The notes under the pieces are model-generated. The model was not told the DNA's origin, did not search any database, and saw nothing but the letters and a program-made list of their open reading frames with translations. Shown here one piece after another: positions 1 to 8,300 of a DNA stretch of 27,712 bases (position 1 is the stretch's first letter; each line of letters opens with the position of its first letter). A program made the translations under genes and the position numbers. Source of the stretch: DASUFF01 sp036274695 (lineage in GTDB: Bacteria > UBA10199 > JACPAL01 > GCA-016699445); the NCBI GenBank assembly GCA_036274695.1, contig DASUFF010000102.1, positions 1 to 27,712 of the forward strand. Reading direction: 5' to 3'.

Positions 1-213
1 CTTGGGATCCATGTCGTAGTCCGAATAGGCGCCGATGAATTCCTGCGGGTCCTTGCGATTCGGAATCTTCTCCTCGATCTTTTGCCCGAAGAACGTGGCC
101 CACAGCCGCGGCAACATCGCTCCCGTAAGACTCGCCTCCGCGGCCAGCGAGGTCGTGATCTCGATGCCCATCACCATGAATTCGTCCATCTCCACCAGTT
201 CGGGTTCGTTCAT
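1..213 (-). CDS. GyrI-like / AraC-type effector-binding domain protein (3' end outside window)
   Basis: This is the first 71 codons of a gene that runs off the left edge of the window. The visible N-terminus reads MNEPELVEMDEFMVMGIEIT and later contains LPRLWATFF, KIPNRKDPQEFIGAYSDY and DMDPK. This pattern (a 'vvGi' strand, an 'iprLW..f' helix, then 'ip.r....yigaYsdyd.d..g') is typical of the GyrI-like effector-binding fold found in AraC/MerR-type regulators and in stand-alone small-molecule-binding proteins. No DNA-binding domain precedes it, so the stand-alone form is likelier. The ATG at 213-211 overlaps the TGA of the upstream membrane-protein gene by 4 bp (ATGA), so the two are probably translationally coupled. 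The ligand cannot be inferred. The family call rests on a partial sequence. Confidence 0.7.
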   Translation of the reverse strand, partial: MNEPELVEMDEFMVMGIEITTSLAAEASLTGAMLPRLWATFFGQKIEEKIPNRKDPQEFIGAYSDYDMDPK

Positions 214-1103
214 GCGCTCTCCTTTTTCCAAGCCGCGAGATTCTCGGCCAACCAGAGGTCGTAGAGCCAGAGAAAACTTCCGAGGACCGGACGGCGGATA
301 ACGATGCCCTCCTTGCCCACGTCGAGCTTCATGTCCTTCCAGACCTCCAGGCGCGGGAGGTTGCCGAACCAGCGCTTGGCGTCGGCGTCGAAACGAGCGT
401 CTTTCTTCGCGACGAACACGGCCGTGCCCTCGCCGCCGAAAGCCACGTAGGCGGAAAGACCTTTGCGCGTGCCTTGGTAGACGACCTCCGTTTGCAGGAA
501 GGGCAGCGTTTCATCGGGATCGGCGAGCGGGCGGAAGTTCAGGCCCTTCATCAAGCGGTCCCAACTCGCGCGTCCGACGATGAGAATGCCGATCTGCGCG
601 AAGAACCAAACGGGAAGAAGAATGATTAAGGCCCAAACCAACCGGCCGGAGGCTCCCCAATCCAGAAAAAAGGCGCCGACCATGAGGATCATCACCATGA
701 CGGAGGTCAGGCCGAAGGAGAGGAGGACACGCCGCTTCTGAGCGGCGATGACGCCTCGGGCGGCCGCATCCTCCGGATCGGACATCGACGCAAAGAGCGT
801 CTTCCAACTCTTAAGCACCGCGAAGCCGCCGGGCAACGCGGCATCGCCGATCTTTTCCTGATCGGGGCTGCCGTAGCCGCGGAAGATCAGCTTGAAGAAC
901 CAGTAACCGATGATGGCCGCCAGGTAGAGAATCGCGCAGGCGCCGCCGACATACGGAGCCAGGCCCGCGCGTCCGGTCGGATCGTAGCGCCGGGAGACGA
1001 AGATGGTGACGACGGCGATGAGGGCAATGCCGAAGAGACAGAAGAAGATGTAGAGGCGCGAGGTTTTCACAGGGCGATCAGCACGTCCGGATGGGAGGCC
1101 CAT
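210..1103 (-). CDS. Hypothetical multi-pass membrane protein
   Basis: A 297-residue protein I do not recognise. Residues about 17-36 (LYIFFCLFGIALIAVVTIFV) and about 50-70 (YVGGACAILYLAAIIGYWFF) form one hydrophobic pair. A second pair lies at about 130-185 (LLSFGLTSVMVMILMVGAFF and LVWALIILLPVWFFAQIGIL), giving about four membrane segments. The C-terminal 110 residues are soluble, with alternating strands (TEVVYQG, SAYVAFGGEGTAVFVAKK, LEVWKDMKLDVGKEGIVIRR). The ATG at 1103 has no clear ribosome-binding site, so the first 10-15 residues (rich in R/G/P) may not be translated. It overlaps the GyrI-like gene by 4 bp and lies 51 bp downstream of the HEAT/J-domain gene, suggesting one operon. No function is assigned. 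Confidence 0.75.
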   Translation of the reverse strand: MGLPSGRADRPVKTSRLYIFFCLFGIALIAVVTIFVSRRYDPTGRAGLAPYVGGACAILYLAAIIGYWFFKLIFRGYGSPDQEKIGDAALPGGFAVLKSWKTLFASMSDPEDAAARGVIAAQKRRVLLSFGLTSVMVMILMVGAFFLDWGASGRLVWALIILLPVWFFAQIGILIVGRASWDRLMKGLNFRPLADPDETLPFLQTEVVYQGTRKGLSAYVAFGGEGTAVFVAKKDARFDADAKRWFGNLPRLEVWKDMKLDVGKEGIVIRRPVLGSFLWLYDLWLAENLAAWKKESA

Positions 1104-1154
1104 CGGTCATGACGGAATTCTACCTGAAAAGAGTATGGGGAAGAATTGGAATAG

Positions 1155-2315
1155 TCACTTGAACCCCGCCTCGAACCCGAAGGCGGCGCAGATCAGAAGA
1201 TAGGCCCGCATCAGATCGCCGAAGCGGCGGTTGCCGTCGACGCCCGGATTCTTGTCCGGATGCAACGCCGCCGCCCTCCGCCGGTAGGCGCGCCGGACGT
1301 CGTCGTAGCTCTGAACGTCTTCGTAGGAAAGATTCAAGGTCCGGAGCGCGTCCTCCAAAGAGGGCGTCTTGACCGGCCCCGAGCCGCGCGCCGCCTGCGG
1401 CTCTTCCGGAGGATAATGATACTTCGGCCGCGCTTCCGCCCGTTCCCTCCAATATCTCTGCCTTTCTTCCTCTCGGGCCTTCAGAAAGTCCTCGCAGATT
1501 TTCCTTTCCGCCCGGAACTCGTCGTTCCCCAGTTCCGCGCCGGCGGGCGTTCGGAAGATCGTCATCATGGCCGAAGCCGCCCAATACACGACCCGAGGGT
1601 CCTCATCGGTCAACCGTCCCGCCATCCGCCGGAACGGCTCCGCCCAGTCTTGCGGGTCCAGGGAATCAAAGGCCCCGCTGACCACATCGATCGCCCGCCG
1701 CCGTATCTCCGCCTCGGGGTCTTCCAGCCACTCCGTCATCCGCGTCACGAGGGCCAATCGGTCTTCCCGCCCGATCTTCTCCAAAAGACTCCCCAAAACC
1801 GTGATCGCCAGCTTGCGCACCCTCGGCTGATCGTCTTTCAACCCGTCCAAGGCCGTCGCCGCGAGGGCGTTAAGATCCTGCGGCGTCAGACCCGGCGTGC
1901 ACTTCGTGAACAGCGCCAGAAACCGCAGGCTCCAGCAGCGCGTTTCCGGATGGGTGTGGTTGGAATAAGCGGCCAGCACATGCCCCGCCAACCGGCACCC
2001 ACCGCGGAGTCCCAAGGTCGGAAGCAATTTTTCCAAATCACAATAAGCCTCGGTTCCAACACGAACACTCGGGTGAGCAAACCCCTCGGCAATCGCCACC
2101 GCCCGCGCAAACGCCGAGGGCGGCCCGGAGACGGGCGCGAACCACGGGCTGATGTTCGGGCTTAGGAAGGTTCCTAAAGGAGTCCGCCCGGGGAGCGACT
2201 CCGGATCGAAGGGTCCTTGCCCCACGGGTGTGGACATGCCCGTGGCGACGGACTCCGTAGCGGTTCGCCACCCGGTAAGAAGGACTCCGGTGATGTTCAC
2301 TATGTTCAGGCGCAT
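1155..2315 (-). CDS. HEAT-repeat protein with C-terminal J domain
   Basis: A protein of up to 386 residues. Its centre is all-helical with HEAT-like repeats (LNALAATALDGLKDDQPRVR, LVTRMTEWLEDPEAEIRRRA, RMAGRLTDEDPRVVYWAASA), each ending in the 'D.d..VR..A' turn. The C-terminus, from about residue 320, is a J domain: DVRRAYRRRAAALHPDKNPG carries the HPD tripeptide needed to stimulate DnaK ATPase. A J domain at the C-terminus, without the G/F or zinc domains of DnaJ, indicates a specialised co-chaperone. HEAT repeats would supply the client or partner surface. The start is uncertain: the first ~50 codons cover a hairpin-rich stretch (2160-2290) and neither candidate ATG (2315 or 2237) has a visible Shine-Dalgarno sequence. 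Which DnaK it serves is unknown. Confidence 0.8.
   Translation of the reverse strand: MRLNIVNITGVLLTGWRTATESVATGMSTPVGQGPFDPESLPGRTPLGTFLSPNISPWFAPVSGPPSAFARAVAIAEGFAHPSVRVGTEAYCDLEKLLPTLGLRGGCRLAGHVLAAYSNHTHPETRCWSLRFLALFTKCTPGLTPQDLNALAATALDGLKDDQPRVRKLAITVLGSLLEKIGREDRLALVTRMTEWLEDPEAEIRRRAIDVVSGAFDSLDPQDWAEPFRRMAGRLTDEDPRVVYWAASAMMTIFRTPAGAELGNDEFRAERKICEDFLKAREEERQRYWRERAEARPKYHYPPEEPQAARGSGPVKTPSLEDALRTLNLSYEDVQSYDDVRRAYRRRAAALHPDKNPGVDGNRRFGDLMRAYLLICAAFGFEAGFK
2160..2290. repeat. Hairpin-rich REP/MITE-like segment at the 5' end of the HEAT/J gene
   Basis: Three short inverted repeats are crowded together. TTAGGAA-GG-TTCCTAA lies at 2162-2177, GGAGTC/GACTCC arms at 2179-2184 and 2197-2202, and CCACGGG/CCCGTGG arms at 2222-2228 and 2239-2245 with a 10-nt loop. 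The heptamer GACTCCG occurs three times (2197, 2251, 2283). Such density suggests a small palindromic repeat that has become the 5' part of the reading frame, or the leader of the gene. I could not identify its family. Confidence 0.4.
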
Positions 2316-2360
2316 GGGGTGGTTATCGGGGGATTCTCGAAAAAGTTGAGGACTACCTGA

Positions 2361-2806
2361 TCAGCGCCGGGTCACTTCTTTGAGCCTCCCCTGCGGGTCG
2401 AACGTGAAGCCCAAAAATCCGATCCCGACGCCCTCTTCGTTGTCCGTGATCAACGCGCCCGGGTTTTTCTTGCGCAAAAGGACCACGCAAATCCGGAGTG
2501 GGGCAGTCTTTTCAGAGTCTTCAAGGCCCTCCGCATCCAGCCGCGGCTGACGTTTGTTCCATCTTAAACCACCCGCCCCAGACCCGTTGATCCCATCCGA
2601 TCCTCCATCGATTGCGGTTCCGAATGCGAGGCCCCGCTGGAGCACGTCTTGAACGAGGCCCTGCCCTTTCCCGGAGCGGCGGAGGTTTATGCCCGCCTTT
2701 GGCCGGATCCCTCTCAAAGGCCGGTCTTGGTGACGGTTTGTTGGAGGGTCCCCGAGACCTGGGTGTGGGGCCCGAAGATCAATCGATTTTGCCGGTGGCG
2801 ATTCAT
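2361..2806 (-). pseudogene. Degenerate or frameshifted ORF downstream of the PH-like membrane protein gene
   Basis: An ATG at 2806-2804 overlaps the stop of the preceding gene (ATGA) and reads 30 residues (MNRHRQNRLIFGPHTQVSGT...) before a TGA at 2716-2714. A second minus-strand frame, offset by one base, stays open from 2717 to 2361. It ends in a gene-like tail with strong G/C third-position bias (LRICVVLLRKKNPGALITDN, then GVGIGFLGFTFDPQGRLKEV). The middle (about 2530-2700) looks random in every minus frame. The simplest reading is a gene of about 145 residues broken by at least one frameshift; a sequencing error is the alternative. The opposite strand (2574-2855) also stays open, with reasonable codon bias but no credible start. 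Confidence 0.4.
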
Positions 2807-3231
2807 GCCCGCTCCCGCTCCAACTCCGGCCATTCTCCGTAGAGGGCGATGTTAGGTCCGTCTTTGATTACGATCCGCGTGACCTTGCGGAGAAAGCCTG
2901 ATTCTTGCCGTATCTCCGTAACGTCTCTCCAGGGAATGAATAGATTCGGATGTCCGGCGCGAAAGAGGACATTCACCCCCAGGTAGAGGCCCTTACGATC
3001 GTGCCCCACCCGAAGGACGCCTTTGTAGTTTGCGATCCTGATGCTGGCCGAGCCGTAACGCCGGTTGGGGAACTCCCCTCCTTCCAGGCGATAGCGTTTC
3101 GCCATCCCAGCCCAACCGGAGATCCGCGAGATCAGGAAGACCACCGCCATCCAGAACAAGGGAAAGAGGATGAGGAAGCCGGGGATGATGACAAAGGGCA
3201 GGTATTTGGGATCCATCGGAGTTGGGATCAT
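2803..3231 (-). CDS. Small membrane-anchored protein with PH-like domain
   Basis: A 142-residue protein. Residues about 11-36 (LPFVIIPGFLILFPLFWMAV and onward) form one N-terminal membrane segment. The rest is a predicted cytosolic, strand-rich domain: RIANYKGVLRVGHDRKGLYL, VLFRAGHPNLFIPWRDVTEI and RKVTRIVIKDGPNIALYG. The 'gl.v...glyl......r..hp.l.IPW.dv..i' pattern resembles bacterial PH-like domains that sit next to a membrane helix, but I do not recognise a named family. Its stop overlaps the ATG of the following decayed ORF (ATGA), so the two were once coupled. It lies 32 bp downstream of the secreted-protein gene and may share its transcript. Function unknown. Confidence 0.65.
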   Translation of the reverse strand: MIPTPMDPKYLPFVIIPGFLILFPLFWMAVVFLISRISGWAGMAKRYRLEGGEFPNRRYGSASIRIANYKGVLRVGHDRKGLYLGVNVLFRAGHPNLFIPWRDVTEIRQESGFLRKVTRIVIKDGPNIALYGEWPELERERA

Positions 3232-3263
3232 CTACTGAGTCGAGCGCGAGGTCCAGCGCTCAC

Positions 3264-5069
3264 CTAATCGGAAGGCGCCAGTCCCTCGCACCCGCCGAGC
3301 TGGTTGAACTTCTGGTCGAACCGCGCCCAAAAACCGGTCTGATCGAGCTGCGCGGGCGTATAGTGCCTTTCGAAAAATTGGCGATAGGTCTCCGTCTGCG
3401 CGTGGGGTTTTCCGGCGTCCTGTTTCCAGCAAAAGTACTCGAAGAGGTGCATGGGCAGGCGGGCAATTTCGAGCTGGGTCTGCCGAAGGCCTAACCTCCG
3501 ATCGTGCAGCTTCCGGAAATCCATCTTTTCCTCCGCGGTCAGTCCGGTCGGCACCGGGGGGAACCAGCGCCGGAAGGTGGTCTCGTCGAGAAGGACCTCC
3601 CGGACGGGGATCTCCGGCTCCGCCGCCATGCCGTAGGGATCGTCGTTGTGGCTGATGTAGGCGTTGGCGAGATCCGACCCGCGTCGCGTCGTTGGGGGCA
3701 AGAAGGAGTTCGCGCGCGAGGCCGTCACCGATTGCAAGTCGGACGGCAACAAGCCCCAGGGGATTTGCATAAAGTGGGAGGATGTCTGGCCCGGCTCCAA
3801 AGGCGGCTCGAAGGGCAGCAGGGGCTCCAGCTCCGAGACCATCGCCTCCATCGGGGCCCTCTCCACCACGAACCGTGCCTGCGAGTGGGTGGTCTCGCGG
3901 CGGAAGTTTTCCGCAGGAACGTTGACCAGTCGCATCACCTGATAGCTGACGTCCCCCGTCGTGGGGCAGCCGTGGGTGTAGTGTTTCCGCACCGTCTCGT
4001 TGTAGCCCACGGTCCCGTCGTAACCTCCTGGGGGGTTCCGGCAAGTGACCACGGTCCCGTGAAGGATGGCGTTCAGAGGCGGAGGGCCTTTAAAGCCCCA
4101 AATGACCTCGTTCAGCTCGTCGTCGCACCCGCCCGTATCGGAGGTCCAGTTGTTCAGGTGGCTCATGCCCCGCTCCCACTCCAAGAATCGCGAGACGGTT
4201 TCGAAGCGGGAATGGCGCAGGATCCCCTCCCTCAGGAGAAATTTCATGAGCACCAAGGGCGGGGCGGGGACGACCATGGCGACCTTGTAGCCCTCGTGGT
4301 CCGTGATCCATTCGCTGTAGGGCCGGCCGCCGACGGGCATGTACTCGAAAGGGTTTCCGCCGTTCAGCAGAAGCGTCAGGTCGCCGTCGTCGTAATCGTC
4401 AAGACTCCAATTCAGGTAAGGGGCCGTCTCCAAGACCAGCTGAAGGGCGACGGTCTTGAGAAACCGGTTCGTCGCCGCGTCGCTGTCGAAGACGACGTAG
4501 GTGAACCCGTCGTCGTCGTATTGTTCGGCGTACGGGAGCGTGCCCGGCTCGGCCCCGGTCTCCGGATCGATCGTGGAGCCGAATCGTTCGTCGAACCCCG
4601 CCGGTTTCTGCGCGAAGCCTCCGTCTTTATAGGGGCCGTAGAGCGCCCAGGACGCTTCCATCCAACTCCAATAAGACGCGTAGTAATTCTTAAGCTTGTC
4701 CCGATACGCCTGCGGCCATTGGCACCAGATGAGGGACTTGCCGGGCGACGGGGAGTCCTGAACGACCGGACACGAGGACGGAATGCCCTGGACCGTGGAG
4801 GACGTGGCCGACATGCGGACGGTGGCGTCGATCTTGCTCCATATCCCCATTTTTGGTGCGACTTGCCGCATCCAGGTTCCACGGGTCGACATTCTGCCGC
4901 CCGTGATCGGGGCATTCGAGGGCGGGCTCGAGAGGGTGTCCGGGAAGGTCCAGGCGATGGCGTTAGCAACCCGCGGGTGTTGAGCGAGCCATAGGTTGAG
5001 ATCCGGCACCGGCGTTGCCGCCGCGGACAACGGGAGGAGGGAGACGATCAAGGCCAGAAATAGTCTCAT
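3264..5069 (-). CDS. Secreted protein of unknown function
   Basis: A 601-residue protein I do not recognise. It begins with a clear Sec signal peptide (MRLFLALIVSLLPLSAAA, likely cleaved near residue 18). The mature part is rich in W, Y, D and P (for example SWMEASWALYGPYKDGGF and YLNWSLDDYDDGDLTLLLNG). It has scattered cysteines that could form disulfides, but no catalytic signature I can name and no further membrane segment, so it is probably periplasmic or exported. An AGGAG sits immediately upstream of the ATG. A perfect-spacing sigma-54-type element (5082-5097) lies 13 bp before the start codon. The gene is divergent from the giant sigma-54-activator gene across a 260-bp intergenic region, making it the natural candidate target of that regulator. 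Confidence 0.75.
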   Translation of the reverse strand: MRLFLALIVSLLPLSAAATPVPDLNLWLAQHPRVANAIAWTFPDTLSSPPSNAPITGGRMSTRGTWMRQVAPKMGIWSKIDATVRMSATSSTVQGIPSSCPVVQDSPSPGKSLIWCQWPQAYRDKLKNYYASYWSWMEASWALYGPYKDGGFAQKPAGFDERFGSTIDPETGAEPGTLPYAEQYDDDGFTYVVFDSDAATNRFLKTVALQLVLETAPYLNWSLDDYDDGDLTLLLNGGNPFEYMPVGGRPYSEWITDHEGYKVAMVVPAPPLVLMKFLLREGILRHSRFETVSRFLEWERGMSHLNNWTSDTGGCDDELNEVIWGFKGPPPLNAILHGTVVTCRNPPGGYDGTVGYNETVRKHYTHGCPTTGDVSYQVMRLVNVPAENFRRETTHSQARFVVERAPMEAMVSELEPLLPFEPPLEPGQTSSHFMQIPWGLLPSDLQSVTASRANSFLPPTTRRGSDLANAYISHNDDPYGMAAEPEIPVREVLLDETTFRRWFPPVPTGLTAEEKMDFRKLHDRRLGLRQTQLEIARLPMHLFEYFCWKQDAGKPHAQTETYRQFFERHYTPAQLDQTGFWARFDQKFNQLGGCEGLAPSD

Positions 5070-5081
5070 GCTCTCCTGAGC

Positions 5082-5097
5082 AGCAAGAAAAGTGCCA
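5082..5097 (-). promoter_or_regulatory. Candidate sigma-54 (-24/-12) promoter of the secreted-protein gene
   Basis: On the minus strand the element reads TGGCAC-TTTTC-TTGCT, matching the RpoN consensus TGGCAC-N5-TTGCW with exactly 10 bp between the invariant GG and GC. The predicted transcription start is near 5071, only 2 nt before the ATG at 5069. This implies a nearly leaderless transcript and is the main reason for doubt. Confidence 0.55.
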
Positions 5098-5166
5098 GAG
5101 GATGAGTCTTAAGGGCTTGTTTTTCCAATGGGTTACAAAGGGTGAAGGCCGATTTTGCTTATCAAA

Positions 5167-5192
5167 CTGAGAATTTTCCTCATTCTGAGAAT
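5167..5192 (+). promoter_or_regulatory. Candidate enhancer-type site (direct repeat CTGAGAAT)
   Basis: CTGAGAAT occurs at 5167-5174 and again at 5185-5192, an 18-bp period. The second copy is part of the dyad ATTCT-G-AGAAT (5182-5192). The repeat lies about 95-120 bp upstream of the predicted sigma-54 start of the secreted-protein gene, a usual distance for bacterial enhancer-binding proteins. A related TGAGAG direct repeat sits upstream of the lipoprotein gene (10411-10433). Confidence 0.4.
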
Positions 5193-5312
5193 GTCCACTC
5201 GCACTTCCGGATATCCACCTACGCGGACGAAAAATTTGCGAAGGGACCCATTTCGACGAAGGCATTCAAGTACAAAACAAGAAGCTTAATGTATTCCTCA
5301 CTTCCCCTTAGA

Positions 5313-5326
5313 AGAAGTATACTTCT
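5313..5326. promoter_or_regulatory. Perfect 14-bp palindrome abutting the kinase/activator start codon
   Basis: AGAAGTATACTTCT is a perfect palindrome ending 3 bp before the ATG at 5330. It occupies the place where a Shine-Dalgarno sequence would be, so protein binding here (or an mRNA hairpin) would block expression of the activator gene. Autoregulation is an inference. Confidence 0.45.
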
Positions 5327-5329
5327 CGG

Positions 5330-8300
5330 ATGGGTTGGCAGCTTGCTCAGCAGGTTTCGGCCGGGGGGACCTCCGAAGTCTACGAGGCCCGGACGCCCGA
5401 CGGCCGGAAGGTCGCCGTCAAACTCCTCACGCGCCGGGACGCGGTTTCCCGGGAGCTCTTCGAAAAGCAGGCTCTTCTCCTGGTGAGGCTCCGTCATCCG
5501 AACGTGGTTCCCGTGCTGGGTTTCTTAAGGGACAGCCGGGAGATCTTCGGGGAAGACCGCGGGCCTTGCTATTGGATGGAATTCGTGGAGGGCGAGCCCC
5601 TCCCCTCCGCCGCCAGGAAAGTCGGCATCGAAAAGATCCTCGAATGGTTCGAGCAGGCGGTGGAAACGCTGAGCGCCGTGCACGCCCAAGGCGTCGTTCA
5701 CGGGGATCTCTCGCCGCAGAACTTGAGAATCGCCAAGGACGGACTGAAGATCCTCGATTTCAGCGTCCTGCCCGGCGACGCCTCCACAACGGAAACGGGC
5801 ACCCTGCCCTACATGGCCCCGGAGCGGATCACGGGACGAACCGGCGACGACCTTCCGCCGGCCGTCGATCTCTTCTCGTTGGGCACGGTCTTCTACGAGG
5901 CCTTCGCGCGGCGCCATCCGCGCGCCGGGGCCCGCTCGTTGCGCGAGCTGATCGATCGCGTCCCGGAGCCCTTGATCGACGCGGCGCCTTCGCTCTCCGA
6001 ACATTCCGTCGTCGCGCGCGTCATCGACCGCATGATCCGCACGCGCGTTTCCGAACGTTTTTCCGGAGCCGAAGCCGTGCGCGAAGCGTTGTCGGGGGAA
6101 GCCTCCGGCCCCTCCTCCGCGGCCGGCGTCGAAGAGCCTTTAAGGATGCTGGGCGCGGACGCCGAATTCGAGACCGTCTCGCGGGCGATCGCGAACGTCC
6201 CGCGCGCCTCGGCGGTGATCGCGGTCCACGGGCCTTCCGGTGTCGGCAAGACGCGGTTCGTCCGCGAGGCCGCCTTCGAGGCGGCCTTGAGGGGCCTCAA
6301 GGCCCGCGAATACACGAGGCTTCATCGCGCGGGCGTCGCGGAGCTCGGAAAACTGTTGGCGAATTTGCGCTCCCTACCGGCGAGCGGCGAGCTCGTGATC
6401 TTGGAATGGAACGACGCTGATCTGACCGAGGACTCGAGGAGATTCTTCGACGCCCTCCTCGCCGACGGCCTGGCCCGCGACGTCCGGTTGAAGGGCTTAA
6501 ATCCCGCCGACGCGCGCGCTCTGCTGGAAACGGTCTTGAAGCCGGAGGACGCCGCCGATCTTCAAACGGCCTTCTTCGGCGGGCTCGAGGAGACTCCGGG
6601 AAAAATCTTAAAATCGCTCAAGGCCCTCGCCCAAGCCGGCCGTCTCCGCAAACGCGGCCTCGTCAAGGGCTGGCGCGAACTCTTGAGGACACCCCCGCCG
6701 CCGATGCCCGCGGAGGAGCTGAAGGCCTCCGCGCGCGCGAAGGCCGAAGCGGAGCTGAAGCAGGGACGGACCGCGGAAACCCTGGAGATCGTCGACGCCG
6801 GATTGGAAGTCGTCTCCGACCCCGCCGAACGTTCGCGCCTGCTACGGCTTAAAATCAACGCGCTGAACGCTCTCGGCCGCTACGAGCCGGCGTTGGCCGT
6901 CTGCCACGAATGGCTCGCCCTGGCCGCGAACGACGAGCCGATGAACTTGAAGACGGTGAAATACCGGTTCACGGTCGGTTGGATCCTCCAAAATTTGGGG
7001 CGCGACGCCGAGGCGGTGGAGGCCTTCGAACGGTGCGTCGCGGAAGGGACGCCTCATGCGGACGCCGCCGACGTCGCCGCCTTCGTCGCGGACGCCCGGT
7101 CCCTTTCCGGCGTGAGTGCGCTGCGCCTCGGAGACACGGCGGGCGCGAGGGCGGCCTTCGAAGACGCGCTTCGGCTGATCCCGGAAGGCAGTCCCGCCCG
7201 GGCGGAGACGTATCGCAACCTGGCCCGGGCCCATGCGGCCGCGGACGACGACGCCGCATGCGAGGCCAGCCTCGCCAAGGCCTTCGCCCTGTACGAAGCC
7301 GCCGGGCGCGAGGACGGCGTCTTTTGGGCCCTGCTCGAGTCGGGCAATCTCCGTCTGAAAAGGGAGGACTTCGGGGGCGCGCGCTCCGACTACGCGCGGG
7401 CGGAGGATCTCGCCAAGAAGGCCGATTCCGATCTGCGGCTCGCCGTCGTCTGGAACAACCGCGGCCTTTTGGAGCGCGAGGCCGGGAACCCGGCCGAGGC
7501 CCTCGATCTCCTTCACCGCGCCCAGGACGTCCTGCGGTTTTTGGGGAACGCGAACGACCTCGCCTACAACCTCAAGGAACTCGCCGTGGCCGAGGCCCAG
7601 GTCGGACGCATGGCGCGCGCGGAATCCTTCCTGAAGGGCCTGCGCTCCCTCGCCCTTTCCTACCGGAAGGCCGCGCCCTTCGCCGACGAGACGGAAACCG
7701 CCGTCGCCGCCATCCGGGACGGGACCACCGGCGAGACGGCGGCGTCCTTGAAAGCGCTCTTCGACCGGCTTCCTCCCGAACTGCAGGTCAGCTTCGTCGA
7801 CCGCGGCGATTACCGCCGCCTGTTGGGGAAAAAAGCCCCCAAAGAAAGGCCTTCTATGGAACCGAAACCCCCGACCCAACCCATCGTTCCCATGGGCGAC
7901 GTCCTCGCCACCCTCACGCGACTCAACGAAAGGCTCGCCGTCGAAGAGGACATCCCCAAGCTCCTCGCCCGCCTCATGGACGCGGCGATGGACCTGGCCC
8001 GGGCGGAGAACGGCTTCCTCATTCTGCGGAGCGAAACCTCCGAAGGCCCGTTGCCCGGCTACCGGGTCGCCGCCGCCCGGAACATCGCGCAGGAAGAATT
8101 GGAAACGGACCTGTACGCGTTCAGCCTCTCCGCGGTCCGGCGGGCGCTGCAGACGGGGGAACCGGTCCTGACCGACAACGCCGTGCTCGACCCGATCTTC
8201 GAGCAGTCGCGGAGCGTGCATCTGCGCCAGCTCAAATCCATCGTCGCCCTCCCCGTCCGGGGGCCCGAAGGCGTGCTGGGCGTGTTCTACCTGGATCACC

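Noticed and set aside
2574..2855. Plus-strand frame ending ...CRWRFMPAPAPTPAILRRGRC
   Set aside because: Codon bias is reasonable, but there is no ATG/GTG start with a ribosome-binding site and no recognised domain, and it partly overlaps the real minus-strand gene at 2803. It is kept only as a note in the degenerate-region finding.
3504..4994. 496-codon plus-strand open frame over the secreted-protein gene
   Set aside because: The minus strand has a signal peptide, ribosome-binding site and natural composition; the plus frame is rich in R, G and V and has none of these.
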